Part shown: piece by piece, positions 1 through 9,018 of the stretch
Position numbering within the stretch: position 1 is the first letter of the stretch
Layout: the number at the start of each line of letters is the position of its first letter
Assembly (NCBI GenBank): GCA_963514095.1
Contig: OY741270.1
Span: 23,414,056 to 23,478,055, forward strand
DNA length: 64,000 nt
Source: Eutrigla gurnardus
Taxonomy: Eukaryota; Chordata; Actinopteri; Perciformes; Triglidae
Direction: 5' to 3'
Program-made: the position numbers and the translations under genes
The notes under the pieces: generated by a model
Seen by the model: only the letters and a program-made list of their open reading frames with translations
The model's database searches: none
Told to the model about the DNA's origin: nothing

Positions 1-37
1 TGGAACAGCTCAGCTTCTCTGCAGTCTGACTGAGGGA

Positions 38-65
38 GGTTTTTGTACGACGACAAATCACTGTG
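38..65 (-). other. V1 12-RSS
   Basis: On the minus strand the V exon is followed by heptamer CACAGTG, a 12-bp spacer and nonamer ACAAAAACC (plus strand: nonamer 38-46, spacer 47-58, heptamer 59-65). This is a complete RAG1/2 substrate of the 12-spacer class. Confidence 0.95.
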
Positions 66-485
66 TGAACACCCAAGCACTGTTTATGATATGGCCACTC
101 TGACAGTAATAAACTGCTGCATCTTCAGCCTGAACTCCACTGATGGTCAAAGTGAAGTTTGATTGACGTGTGCTAGTTAAATATATCAGGAGCTTTGGAG
201 GCTGTCGAGATTTCTGTTGATACCAGGACAACTGATCACCACCATTAACAGGTCGACTAGTCTTACAGGTGAGAGCGACAGTGGATCCTGGAGTAGATGT
301 CACTACTGGAGGCTGAGTCACAGTCACCTGACCGCTGCATCCTGCAGGACAAAACAAATCATTCATTCATCAGCAGAAGGAAAGGAGAGAAAAGGCGAGG
401 CGTCGTGTTTGAGATGTTGCCGAGCCAACGAACCTGTAAACCAGCAGCAGGCCAGCGTCCAGATGAGGATGGTGATGAGAGTCAT
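66..485 (-). pseudogene. V1, Ig light-chain V segment with in-frame FR3 deletion
   Basis: The leader exon is 485-434 (starts MTLITILIW; donor GT at 433-432). After a 92-bp intron the V exon runs 341-66. FR1 (CSGQVTVTQPP), the first Cys (LTCKTS), the WYQQ Trp and the second Cys (VYYC) are all present. The exon is 276 bp rather than the usual 312-324 because 39 bp (13 codons, GTPSR through SSSD) are missing after the CDR2 segment LTSTRQS. The deletion keeps the frame but removes the start of FR3, including strand D of the V fold, so a stable domain is unlikely. The body has the KSRQPP variant shared with V2 and V7. It is the J-proximal V of cluster 1. I call it a probable pseudogene, although recombination and transcription signals are intact. 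Confidence 0.85.
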
Positions 486-550
486 GGTGGTTGTGGTCTC
501 TGCTGTGTTGACTGACAGATCTGAGTCCTGCAGTGTTGAACTCACAGGAC

Positions 551-595
551 TATAAAGCTTCTCAGTTCACTGGAGGATCAGCTGACGATGCAAAG
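551..595 (-). promoter_or_regulatory. V1 promoter (TATA-like box, E-box, variant octamer)
   Basis: Reading the V strand, the octamer is CTTTGCAT (595-588), one base from the canonical ATTTGCAT. E-box CAGCTG (584-579) follows 3 bp downstream and a TTTATA box lies at 558-551, about 66 bp before the ATG. No LINE insert is present upstream. Confidence 0.75.
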
Positions 596-1274
596 CCTCC
601 TCTCTATGGAAATGATTTCTCTGCTCTCAACAGACTGAAGGCAACGTGGGACACGAAATCAGGAGGAATACGGCTCGGATGAACAACATGGAGGATCTTA
701 ATGGAACAGAGGAAAACACTCACATTAAAAGTGCAGTTGAGGATTTAAGGATACGTTTGTGTTCACTGTGGTTGGTATGAAACGTTTGTCTGCTGTTCAT
801 TTACTGACAGGATTTAATGAAATCTATCAGATATTTCACTTTTTCATCATATGATTTTGTAAATCATCATTATCTATAAGCATCATGTTCATTTAACCAT
901 GTATGAACTTAAATAAGACTGAAAATATGACTTATGAGGAGGCTGTAATCTTTTTCTGTCTGGAGTAGAAAAGTAAAAAAAAAATATGATATAATCAGTC
1001 TTTATTTTTAAAATACATTTAAATCCATATAATTTGAAAGATTTTGTAAATTAAATTAAATATAATTATTTCTATATTATTAGAAAAAGTGTTTTCAGTG
1101 GATGGATTTGTCTCTCAAATTTAAAAATATTCTATAAAATTGATAACAAAAAACATGTAGAAGTTGAAAGAATAGGAGATGAATCATTACTTGATTAAAA
1201 TAAATGATTAATTATGCATTCTTACTATAAATAACTCTGTTTTCAGTGGACAGATGCTTGTTCACAGTGCAGGA
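596..1274. other. V1-J1 interval
   Basis: AT-rich non-coding sequence between back-to-back V1 and J1. It is repeated with small differences before J2, J3, J4 and J5. I see no ORF of interest and no transposon. It would be inverted by V1-J1 joining. Confidence 0.6.
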
Positions 1275-1313
1275 GGTTTTTGTACGGCCACTTAACGAGG
1301 TTGTATCACTGTG
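1275..1313 (+). other. J1 23-RSS
   Basis: Nonamer GGTTTTTGT (1275-1283), a 23-bp spacer (1284-1306) and heptamer CACTGTG (1307-1313) directly precede J1. It pairs with the V 12-RSS under the 12/23 rule. Confidence 0.96.
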
Positions 1314-1351
1314 GTGGACTTTTGGTGGAGGAACCAAACTCATCGTTAACT
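1314..1351 (+). CDS. J1, light-chain joining segment (WTFGGGTKLIVN)
   Basis: A 38-bp J segment that starts directly after the heptamer and ends at donor T|GTAAGT. It encodes WTFGGGTKLIVN, with the Phe-Gly-Gly-Gly bulge found in light-chain J regions. The last base is carried in phase into the C exon, where T plus CT makes a Ser codon. J3 encodes the same peptide. Confidence 0.95.
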
Positions 1352-2035
1352 GTAAGTATCACAGATTTATGATTTCTACAACGTTCAATATTATAATCGC
1401 TTTGTCTAAAGTAAATGTGATGAACCAAATCATTATTTTGGATCATTTATACTTTTTGGATATTTATTATTCATTAATCTAGGCTGATATTGGAGTTTAG
1501 GAAAACACTGCATATTATTTTCCTATTATAGATTATGTTTTGGTGAATTAGATGCAGTATTTTATTTTGTAACATTGAAACATCTGTTAGTGTGTTAGCT
1601 GTACGTTATAAAATCTAATGTTGATCAAACAAATAAGAGGGTTTATTGTACATTCAGTGTCGCTGCAGTTTGTGTTCACGGTTCGTTAGTTCAAAGTGAT
1701 GAAAAGGAAGTGAAACAGACAGATGTCAAAGTCTTTCACTGCTTACAGTTTACAGATGATTAATGAAACTTTTCTATTCCAATGACTCCTCAGTCACATT
1801 GTATATGATTCTATAATGATTTAATGAGGAGAGCCGCAGGAGAAGATTGGTTCCTGAATGACAGAACTCCAGTCAGCGTTGTATTTGTTAAATCCTCCCT
1901 CCATCCCATGTCTCTGTGTGACCACAGCATCATGCACACAGCTAACCCTCAGTAACGTCACCTCTGTCATGTTCAGCTGTCTTTCCTACAGTGGAAGTTA
2001 ATCTGCTCCTCGTGTGTCTCTGCTCTCCCCTCCAG
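1352..2035 (+). other. J1-C1 intron
   Basis: 684-bp intron with donor GTAAGT and a pyrimidine-rich acceptor ending CCCTCCAG. It holds the composite ETS-IRF motif listed separately. Four other copies (J2-C2 to J5-C5) are nearly identical. Confidence 0.9.
1706..1715 (+). promoter_or_regulatory. Candidate PU.1/IRF4 composite element in the J1-C1 intron
   Basis: GGAAGTGAAA, preceded by AAAA and followed by C, matches the ETS-IRF composite consensus GGAANNGAAA. That motif drives the mammalian kappa 3' and lambda enhancers. Function here is inferred from position and motif only. Confidence 0.55.
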
Positions 2036-2355
2036 CTGGCTCCATGATCCGGCCCTCAGTCTCCCTGCTTCCCCCCTCCTCTGAGCAGCTCTCTGGGGGC
2101 TCGGCCACGCTGGCCTGCCTGCTGACCGGCTACTCTCCTCAGGGAGCCGTGGTGAGCTGGGAGGTGGACGGCACCGAGGTGACGGAGGGGGTCCTGAGCA
2201 GCTCAGAGGAGGAGAAGAGCGGACTCTACAGCAGCAGCAGCACCCTGAGCCTGAGCCAGGAGCGCTGGATGGCAGGAGAGCTGTACTCCTGCAAGGTCCT
2301 CCATCACAACCACAACCAGATGCAGTCCCTCCACAGGAGCCAGTGTAAGGCCTAG
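2036..2355 (+). CDS. C1, Ig light-chain constant exon
   Basis: Single C1-set exon of 320 bp from acceptor CCAG|CTGG to TAG at 2353-2355, about 106 residues. The intradomain cysteines are in SATLAC and ELYSC, and the core Trp is in VVSWEV. The C-terminal SQCKA supplies the Cys expected to pair with the heavy chain. An upstream in-frame GTG (2014) is intronic and not the start. The product is the constant domain of a secreted or receptor-bound light chain. It differs from C2 by Met for Val in NQMQ. Confidence 0.96.
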
Positions 2356-2551
2356 AGGGTCTGGATGGAGGCCAGGACAGGAGCTCTGCATGGGGGGAGC
2401 AGGAGGAACACACCTGCTGCTCTGAACAATCTGAGGACAACGTTTGTAGAGGAAACTATAAAGCCTTGTGTGACTGCTGTAAAGTAGCTAGAGAGTAATG
2501 TGTGTAGCTCAGCAAGTAGATGTGTGTGTTTAATAACTGTCTTTTTATAAT

Positions 2552-2557
2552 AATAAA
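2552..2557 (+). terminator. C1 polyadenylation signal
   Basis: AATAAA 197 bp after the C1 stop codon, within an AT-rich stretch that is shared after every C exon. Confidence 0.85.
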
Positions 2558-3019
2558 GCTTTCACTGATGAATAACATGATGAAGTGTTTGGTGTTTTAT
2601 TTTATGAATAGGACTAGAGAATGAAATGGTTTTATAACTACTAGTACTACTCCCTGCAGAAGTAGGTCGTATGTTTATTTCGCTGTGACATTTGAAGAGA
2701 AAATACTATATTTTGAGGACAAAATTAATTGGATTTTTATATTATGACTAATAAATTGGAAAAATTTGCTAGTCTGAGTAGAATTGAACCTGACCACCTC
2801 ACTCATAAAGAGACTGAATGAACTGATAAGAATATGAGTTTAAAACTGCATGTGGAAGAGCGTCTGTGAGTCTGTTTCAGTTTTATTTAGAGTCATTGTG
2901 GTTCTGCTTGGTGACTCTGCTTGGTGTTGTGTTCACTGGACCAGTTATTCTCATCACCGTCTCTTCAACAACCCTCTGCACCTGCAGCAGGCCGTTCTCA
3001 CTTCAGTCACACTGAAGGA
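2558..3019. other. C1-V2 interval
   Basis: Non-coding. The last 200 bp form the beta-type V 3' flank (CTGCAGCAGGCCG) also found next to V4, V5, V7, V9 and the orphan at 58441. The 62-70 aa ORF in it is an open frame in a duplicated flank, not a recognised gene. Confidence 0.6.
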
Positions 3020-3047
3020 GGTTTTTGTACGACGACAAATCACTGTG
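3020..3047 (-). other. V2 12-RSS
   Basis: Intact heptamer CACAGTG, 12-bp spacer and nonamer ACAAAAACC on the minus strand. Confidence 0.95.
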
Positions 3048-3506
3048 TGAACACCCAAGCACTGTTTATATAGTGGAGACTCTGACAGTAATAAACTGCT
3101 GCATCTTCAGCCTGAACTCCACTGATGGTCAAAGTGAAGTCAGAGCTGCTTCCACTGCCACTAAACCGAGATGGTGTTCCTGATTGAAGTGTGCTAGCTA
3201 AATATATCAGGAGCTTTGGAGGCTGTCGAGATTTCTGTTGATACCAGGACAACTGATTACCACCATTAACACGTTGACTAGTCTTACAGGTGAGAGCGAC
3301 AGTGGATCCTGGAGTAGATGTCACTACTGGAGGCTGAGTCACAGTCACCTGACCGCTGCATCCTGCAGGACAAAACAAATCATTCATTCATCAGCAGAAG
3401 GAAAGGAGAGAAAAGGCGAGGCGTCGTGTTTGAGATGTTGCCGAGCCAACGAACCTGTAAACCAGCAGCAGGCCAGCGTCCAGATGAGGATGGTGATGAG
3501 AGTCAT
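3048..3506 (-). CDS. V2, Ig light-chain V segment
   Basis: Leader exon 3506-3455, intron 92 bp, V exon 3362-3048 (315 bp). It is open from leader to heptamer with both conserved Cys and the WYQQ Trp. CDR1 is QRVNGGNQ, CDR2 region LASTLQS, germline CDR3 QSLHYINSAWV. It shares the rare KSRQPP framework change with V1 and V7, and nearly all of its V exon with V7. Flank class is beta (3') with a LINE-derived upstream region. No J-C lies between it and V3, so it could join J1 on the left or J2 on the right, in each case by inversion. Confidence 0.93.
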
Positions 3507-3571
3507 GGTGGTTGTGGTCTCTGCTGTGTTGACTGACAGATCTGAGTCCTGCAGTGTTGAACTCACAGGAC

Positions 3572-3616
3572 TATAAAGCTTCTCAGTTCACTGGAGGATC
3601 AGCTGACGATGCAAAT
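3572..3616 (-). promoter_or_regulatory. V2 promoter with canonical octamer
   Basis: The octamer is a perfect ATTTGCAT on the V strand (3616-3609), with E-box CAGCTG next to it and a TTTATA box at 3579-3572. The outermost octamer base (3616) is the first base of the inserted LINE fragment. Confidence 0.8.
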
Positions 3617-3984
3617 TGCCTGCCCCTCATAATACGGGACCGTCCCACGTTTATGAATTTTAAGAATCATTTAAAATTGTGGCTCAGGGAAAATCAAAGC
3701 TGCACTCACTTTTAACTGCATCACACACTTCATTATGTGTGTCACTCACATGTCCTGTTGCATCTTGTCTTGTCTGTTGTTGTTAGTGTTTGTCTTGACC
3801 CTCAGATTAAATATGAGGGTGTTGTATGTATGTTACTTTGTTTTCATGTTTTCTATGTTTTCTGCCTGGGTACAATAGATGAAAACTAGCCATTGTACTA
3901 TCGAGTATTTACATTGTGTATTTAAACTGATGTCCATAAATATGCACTGTCCCTATTAAATAAACAAATAGTTCAATAAATAAA
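3616..3984 (+). mobile_element. LINE 3' fragment abutting the V2 octamer
   Basis: A 5'-truncated non-LTR retrotransposon end. It encodes the last residues of a reverse-transcriptase ORF (RPTFMNFKNHLKLWL) followed by a stop, then a 3' UTR ending in an AATAAATAAA tail. It splits sequence that is continuous in V1, V3, V6, V8 and V11 (ATGCAA then AGCCTCCTC). Copies sit in the same place at V5, V7, V9, V10 and V12, so insertion preceded cassette duplication. Confidence 0.75.
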
Positions 3985-4374
3985 GCCTCCTCTCTATGGG
4001 AATGATTTCTCTGAGTTTTATTTGTTTCACACAAAGAGAAACGATTTATTCATCAAGAATGTAGCATGAACCATAAACCATCATTAAATAAAACTGGATC
4101 ATAATGAGCCTGTGTTTGTATTTCTTTTACATATTCAACAAGAAAAATACCTTCTTGATATTTTCAGTATCTAATACATCTGTTAGTAGAGGAGATGGTC
4201 GTATGTTTATTTCACTGACATTTGAAGAGAAAGTTGGACACAAACATGAGAAGACATCAGCTGTAAAAATGATCACATATGTTTTCAAAACCTCTCACCC
4301 TGACTCAGAAAACCCAGCATGACAATCAGAGTTATTGGCAACATCATCCTGAAGCAGTTTTCAGTGTGAGTACG

Positions 4375-4605
4375 AGAAAACAGTTCAGACTCACGGTGAC
4401 ACGAGAACTTAAAACTGCGAGGAGCAGCGATGCATTCAAATCATGCAAAACCCGTTTGGGCCCAGCTGTGGTTGTGGAAGTGAAAGGGAGAGAGGAGGTG
4501 GAGGAAGTGGAGGCTACATCTCCCTGTGGACTGATTCAGAAGAAACGTTGGACTCTGCATCTCTCTGCTCCTTCTGCCTTTGCTGGTAAATAGATACAGG
4601 CCGCC
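4375..4605. promoter_or_regulatory. Candidate enhancer module, copy 1
   Basis: Within 45 bp lie an octamer-like ATGCAAAA (4443-4450), E-box CAGCTG (4463-4468), two overlapping RUNX-like TGTGG motifs (4467-4477) and ETS-IRF motif GGAAGTGAAA (4476-4485). The cluster is kept in all six copies even where neighbouring DNA was deleted. An ORF of up to 104 aa crosses it, but I find no domain in it. Confidence 0.5.
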
Positions 4606-4629
4606 CTCTTCTGGCTGACTCCATACTAC

Positions 4630-6248
4630 TGTAACCCAGTAGAAAACAGATATTGTTATTTCCCTTAAAATATATTTTTTATTTATTTCACCCTCTTTAA
4701 TTTATTATTCTGTCAATAATATTATTTTGCACACACATAGTCCTTATTTGTTGTATTATATGCATGATAGGAAAGAGGAAGTAGTCCCACCCTCTTCTCG
4801 CGAGAGTTACAGTGCGTGAGTGAGAGTATAGAGTAGCGCGGTGCAGAGTCAGAGCAGCGGTACGAGCAGATGAGAAACACGGAAGAGAAAGACAATAAGA
4901 AGTCACGAAAACGGCGGTTGTTAACTCACTTATCAACACAGAATAACCCGTGAGAGTGTACCTACCTGAAGCAGAGAGGTGGTCGAGGACCTGTGGGTTA
5001 TTGTTTTCGGCAGAGGCTTGGTGAGTCGCTCGAGCTAACTAGCGCTAGCCCATGCTAACCGGAGTAGCCACATCGCGATTCAGTCTGTGAGAGGGCAGAA
5101 AGCTTGTTTACTCATGAACGTGACCTGCCGCTACTGTTTACTGTGTGTTTTAAGAGTTAAAGCTGCATATTTTGCTCTGATAATCTGATGAAAATATGAG
5201 GTGTGCTATTTATTTTCCTGTGTGTGTGTGTATTCACTCTGAGATGCACTGTTTAGGGTGTGTGTCTATTAAATACGGCTAAACATGTCCATTTATCACA
5301 GAGGCAGAAACTCTGAAGCACTGAATTGATATTGTGATGTGTGTTAAAGGTGCATTCAGCTAATTTTCAGTTAATAATTCAATGAAAATGTGTGAAATGG
5401 TTAAAAAAGGATTCAAATGAACAATATTTCATGTGGAAAACTGAGTTAAAATGATCATAATTCATGGTAAAGAAGCTAAAATGATCATAATTCATGGTTA
5501 AATAGCTCAAATAATTCATGTTGATTTAAAATGATTAAGAATGTGTGAAAATACTCACCTTGAGATAAAAAAAAAAGAACTGTACAGTTAAAAAGATAAT
5601 TAATTTAATCACTATTGTGTTCCAGTAGTGTGTTGAGATTTATAGTATGTATTGAATATGGCCATAAGAGAAGTTTGATGATTCTGTGTTAAGTGATAGC
5701 CCTGTCTTTATACAGGCTAGGTTTTTTTGAGACCCTTGAGAAACCTTTTGATGTGGATCTGGATTCTCCTGATTGAGGGAGATGGCGAGCCAGTGAAATG
5801 TTCCTTGCCCAAAGGAGCAGAGAACCAGCACCTGAGCCGAGGAGGACATCCAGCCCTTCTTCACCTTAACTGAGTGTGTCTGTGGTAGGACCACCACACA
5901 CACACCTGACTCTTTGAACTTTCCCCTGACTTGACTTACACACAATTGACTGAAGCGCGCTGACCAACAACAAGAACATTCAAGAACATTAAAGGAACGT
6001 TACGGTTCCTATTGGGCACTTTTATTTGGTTTTATGTTAAAGAGAGACTGTGAAACATTGAGCAATCAGATGTCATTGCATTGAATTTTATTTTGATTTT
6101 ATTTTATTTTCATACAGTTCAATACAGTCAACTTACTTTAAATATACGCTGTGGCTCCATTTATTTATTGTGTCTGTCACTTCCTCTTTAAACCCTCCTC
6201 TACGAACCTAGTCTCTGGTCCAAACTCTATAGTAACTAGTGGGTTACA
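4630..6248. mobile_element. LTR-like insertion (solo LTR), copy next to V2
   Basis: 1,619 bp, starting TGTAACCCA and ending TGGGTTACA. It is flanked by CTAC on the left and CTAA on the right (CTAC in the other copies), a 4-bp target duplication. The empty site survives near V7 and V9. Inside are a TCTCGCGAGA motif (4796-4805), a possible splice donor (CTTG|GTGAGT) and a TG run. There is no gag or pol coding sequence. A non-autonomous DNA element is the alternative, but TG...CA ends with a 4-bp duplication favour an LTR. Confidence 0.65.
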
Positions 6249-7295
6249 CTAACATGACATTTAATTTGTACAGCCCTTTGCTCTTCTCCTGATCATGACA
6301 TCAGTCTAATCTGGATGCTTCAGCTGTGATACTATAGAGGTCTCAGGGGGAATGCTAGAAAACTGCACACTTGCTTATCTTCTCCATTCAAGATTTGTTT
6401 AAGCCCTCAAATCCTTTAGGTTTCTTGTGGCTTGTATTTTGAGCATGTCCTTGCTTTCCTCTGAAGGTTAAAGGATTTATCTGCATTGGTTTAAGGTTTT
6501 TTTAAATGGGTAATAATCCCTTAAAGGGACTGTCATTCTTCAATCAATGTAAAAGTTGTGTTTATGGATGAATAAATAATATCACTCTGCTTTTTGTGAA
6601 AAAGCTCTTTCATCAAGTTGTCATCAAGCGTTCCAAAAACATCAGTGTGAAACAGGTTGAATCTTAAGTTGATAAAGTTGATAACATGCTTTTGCTATTT
6701 GTCCTAAAAGAAGAAACCAAACGTGTCACTCAGAGAACTTTTGTTCAGTTCAGATTCATTTCCTCCTCTGAGGCGTTTTGGTGAATTCAGGCTCTGCTCC
6801 GAGTGTCTTTTTGAAAGATGCTGATCCTGGTTCAGTTCGCAGCAACATCAACCAAAGCTGCAAAAATGACGGAAAGTTTCCGATGTTCGTCTGTTCCTTT
6901 GTGACCTTTTTAAACCCGGACACACAAACATGTACTTAAACACAACACTTGAGTAAATGTGCTTTGTTTATATTCTGAAAGTAGTTTTATGTCTTTTACT
7001 GAGACTTCCATGTGGAAAATGAACATCTTCTAGTCAAAGTGAAGGGACTGAGTAGGAGATAGTGGAATTAATTATGAAACAGTTCTGCTAATGTGAAAAA
7101 TGCATCTTGATGTCAATTTTCTATTTCTGAATTGGAAGATAGGTCTGAAATGTGTCATGTGTCTATTAGGGTGAATATGTAGTGTGTGCTTGGTGAGGTT
7201 TGTGTCAGCTCTGTGTTCACTGGTCTGTGTCTCCTCAGCAGCTGCAGAAGGTTCCTGCTGGAACAGCTCAGCTTCTCTGCAGTCTGACTGAGGGA
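6249..7295. other. LTR-V3 interval
   Basis: Non-coding locus sequence, repeated left of V6 and V11. The final 130 bp are the alpha-type V 3' flank (CTGCAGAAGGTTCC). No gene recognised. Confidence 0.6.
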
Positions 7296-7323
7296 GGTTT
7301 TTGTACGACGACAAATCACTGTG
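7296..7323 (-). other. V3 12-RSS
   Basis: Canonical heptamer, 12-bp spacer and nonamer; identical to the V1 RSS. Confidence 0.95.
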
Positions 7324-7791
7324 TGAACACCCAAGCACTGTTTATGATATGGAGACTCTGACAGTAATAAACTGCTGCATCTTCAGCCTGAACTCCACTG
7401 ATGGTCAAAGTGAAGTCAGAGCTGCTTCCACTGCCACTAAACCGAGATGGTGTTCCTGATTCAAGTGTGCTAACGTATCTTATCAGGAGCTTTGGAGGCT
7501 GTCCAGATTTCTGTTGATACCAGGACAAAAGATGATATCCACTACTTGTGTAAACAGGCTGACTAGTCTTACAGGTGAGAGCGACAGTGGATCCTGGAGT
7601 AGATGTCACTACTGGAGGCTGAGTCACAGTCACCTGACCGCTGCATCCTGCAGGACAAAACAAATCATTCATTCATCAGCAGAAGGAAAGGAGAGAAAAG
7701 GCGAGGCGTCGTGTTTGAGATGTTGCCGAGCCAACGAACCTGTAAACCAGCAGCAGGCCAGCGTCCAGATGAGGATGGTGATGAGAGTCAT
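7324..7791 (-). CDS. V3, Ig light-chain V segment
   Basis: Leader exon 7791-7740, V exon 7647-7324 (324 bp), fully open. CDR1 is the long form QPVYTSSGYHL, three residues longer than V2 and related to those of V9 and V12. The CDR2 region is YVSTLES and CDR3 is QSLHIINSAWV. FR2 has the common KSGQPPKLLI followed by an unusual Arg (LLIRYV), also seen in V10. It is the J-proximal V of the J2-C2 cluster, about 790 bp from the J2 RSS, with alpha-type 3' flank and no LINE upstream. Confidence 0.93.
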
Positions 7792-7856
7792 GGTGGTTGT
7801 GGTCTCTGCTGTGTTGACTGACAGATCTGAGTCCTGCAGTGTTGAACTCACAGGAC

Positions 7857-7901
7857 TATAAAGCTTCTCAGTTCACTGGAGGATCAGCTGACGATGCAAA
7901 G
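7857..7901 (-). promoter_or_regulatory. V3 promoter with variant octamer
   Basis: CTTTGCAT at 7901-7894, E-box CAGCTG beside it, TATA-like box at 7864-7857; same layout as V1. Confidence 0.72.
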
Positions 7902-8577
7902 CCTCCTCTCTATGGAAATGATTTCTCTGCTCTCAACAGACTGAAGGCAACGTGGGACACGAAATCAGGAGGAATACGGCTCGGATGAACAACATGGAGG
8001 ATCTTAATGGAACAGAGGAAAACACTCACATTAAAAGTGCAGTTGAGGATTTAAGGATACGTTTGTGTTCACTGTGGTTGGTATGAAACGTTTGTCTGCT
8101 GTTCATTTACTGACAGCATTTAATGAAATCTATCAGATATTTCACTTTTTCATCAAATGATTTTGTAAATCATCATTAATTATAAGCATCATGTTCATTT
8201 AACCATGTATGAACTTAAATAAGACTGAAAATATGACTCATGAGCAGGCTGTCATCATTTTCTCTCTGGAGTAGAAAAGTAAAATAAAATCATATAATCA
8301 ATCTTTATTTTTACAGTAAGTTTAAATCCATATAATTTGAAAGATTTTGTAGATTCAATTAAATATAATTATTTCTATATCAATTGAAAAAGGGTTTTCA
8401 GTGGATAGATTTGTCTCTCAAATTTAAAAATATGCTATAAAATTGTTAAAAAAAACATGTAGAAGTTGAAGGAATAGGAGTTGAATCATTACTTGATTAA
8501 AATAAATGATTAATTATGCATTCTTACTATAAAATAACTCTGTTTTCAGTGGACAGATGCTTGTTCACAGTGCAGGA
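7902..8577. other. V3-J2 interval
   Basis: AT-rich non-coding copy of the V1-J1 interval; no additional feature seen. Confidence 0.55.
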
Positions 8578-8616
8578 GGTTTTTGTACGGCCACTTAACG
8601 AGGTTGTATCACTGTG
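8578..8616 (+). other. J2 23-RSS
   Basis: Nonamer 8578-8586, spacer of 23 bp, heptamer CACTGTG 8610-8616. Confidence 0.96.
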
Positions 8617-8654
8617 GTACACTTTTGGTGGAGGAACCAAACTCATCGTTAACT
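8617..8654 (+). CDS. J2, joining segment (YTFGGGTKLIVN)
   Basis: 38 bp from heptamer to donor T|GTAAGT. Tyr replaces the Trp of J1 at the first codon; otherwise it is identical. J5 has the same peptide, which fits the close relation of the two clusters. Confidence 0.95.
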
Positions 8655-9008
8655 GTAAGTATCACAGATTTATGATTTCTACAACGTTCAATATTATAAT
8701 CGCTTTGTTTAAAGTAAATGTGATGAAACAATTCATTATTTTGGATCATTTATACTTTTTGGATATTTATTATTCATTAATCTAGGCTGATATTGGAGTT
8801 TAGGAAAACACTGCATATTATTTTCCTATTATAGATTATGTTTTGGTGAAGTAGATGCAGTATTTTATTTTGTAACATTGAAACATCTGTTAGTGTGTTA
8901 GCTGTACGTTATAAAATCTAATGTTGATCAAACAAATAAGAGGGTTTATTGTACATTCAGTGTCGCTGCAGTTTGTGTTCACGGTTCGTTAGTTCAAAGT
9001 GATGAAAA

Positions 9009-9018
9009 GGAAGTGAAA
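9009..9018 (+). promoter_or_regulatory. Candidate PU.1/IRF4 element, J2-C2 intron
   Basis: GGAAGTGAAA within intron 8655-9340, at the same relative position as in the J1-C1 intron. Confidence 0.55.

Noticed and set aside
217..555. Plus-strand 112-aa and 72-aa ORFs across each V leader and FR1
   Set aside because: Antisense shadows of the duplicated V exon and leader.
1973..2440. 155-aa minus-strand ORF antisense to each C exon
   Set aside because: Composition (Ser, Pro, Cys, Arg runs) is typical of an antisense shadow of the GC-rich C exon.
2765..2800. tRNA-like box B (GGTTCAATTC on the minus strand) before beta-type V segments
   Set aside because: No box A or cloverleaf found nearby; a short match is not enough.
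2850..3050. 66-aa ORF (MWKSVCESVS) left of beta-type V segments
   Set aside because: It runs through the RSS and has no domain. It is conserved only because the flank is duplicated.
4279..4593. 104-aa ORF repeated at 17656, 49654 and 60135
   Set aside because: It spans the candidate enhancer module, its N-terminus varies between copies, and the peptide has no recognisable features. Open by chance in a duplicated region.
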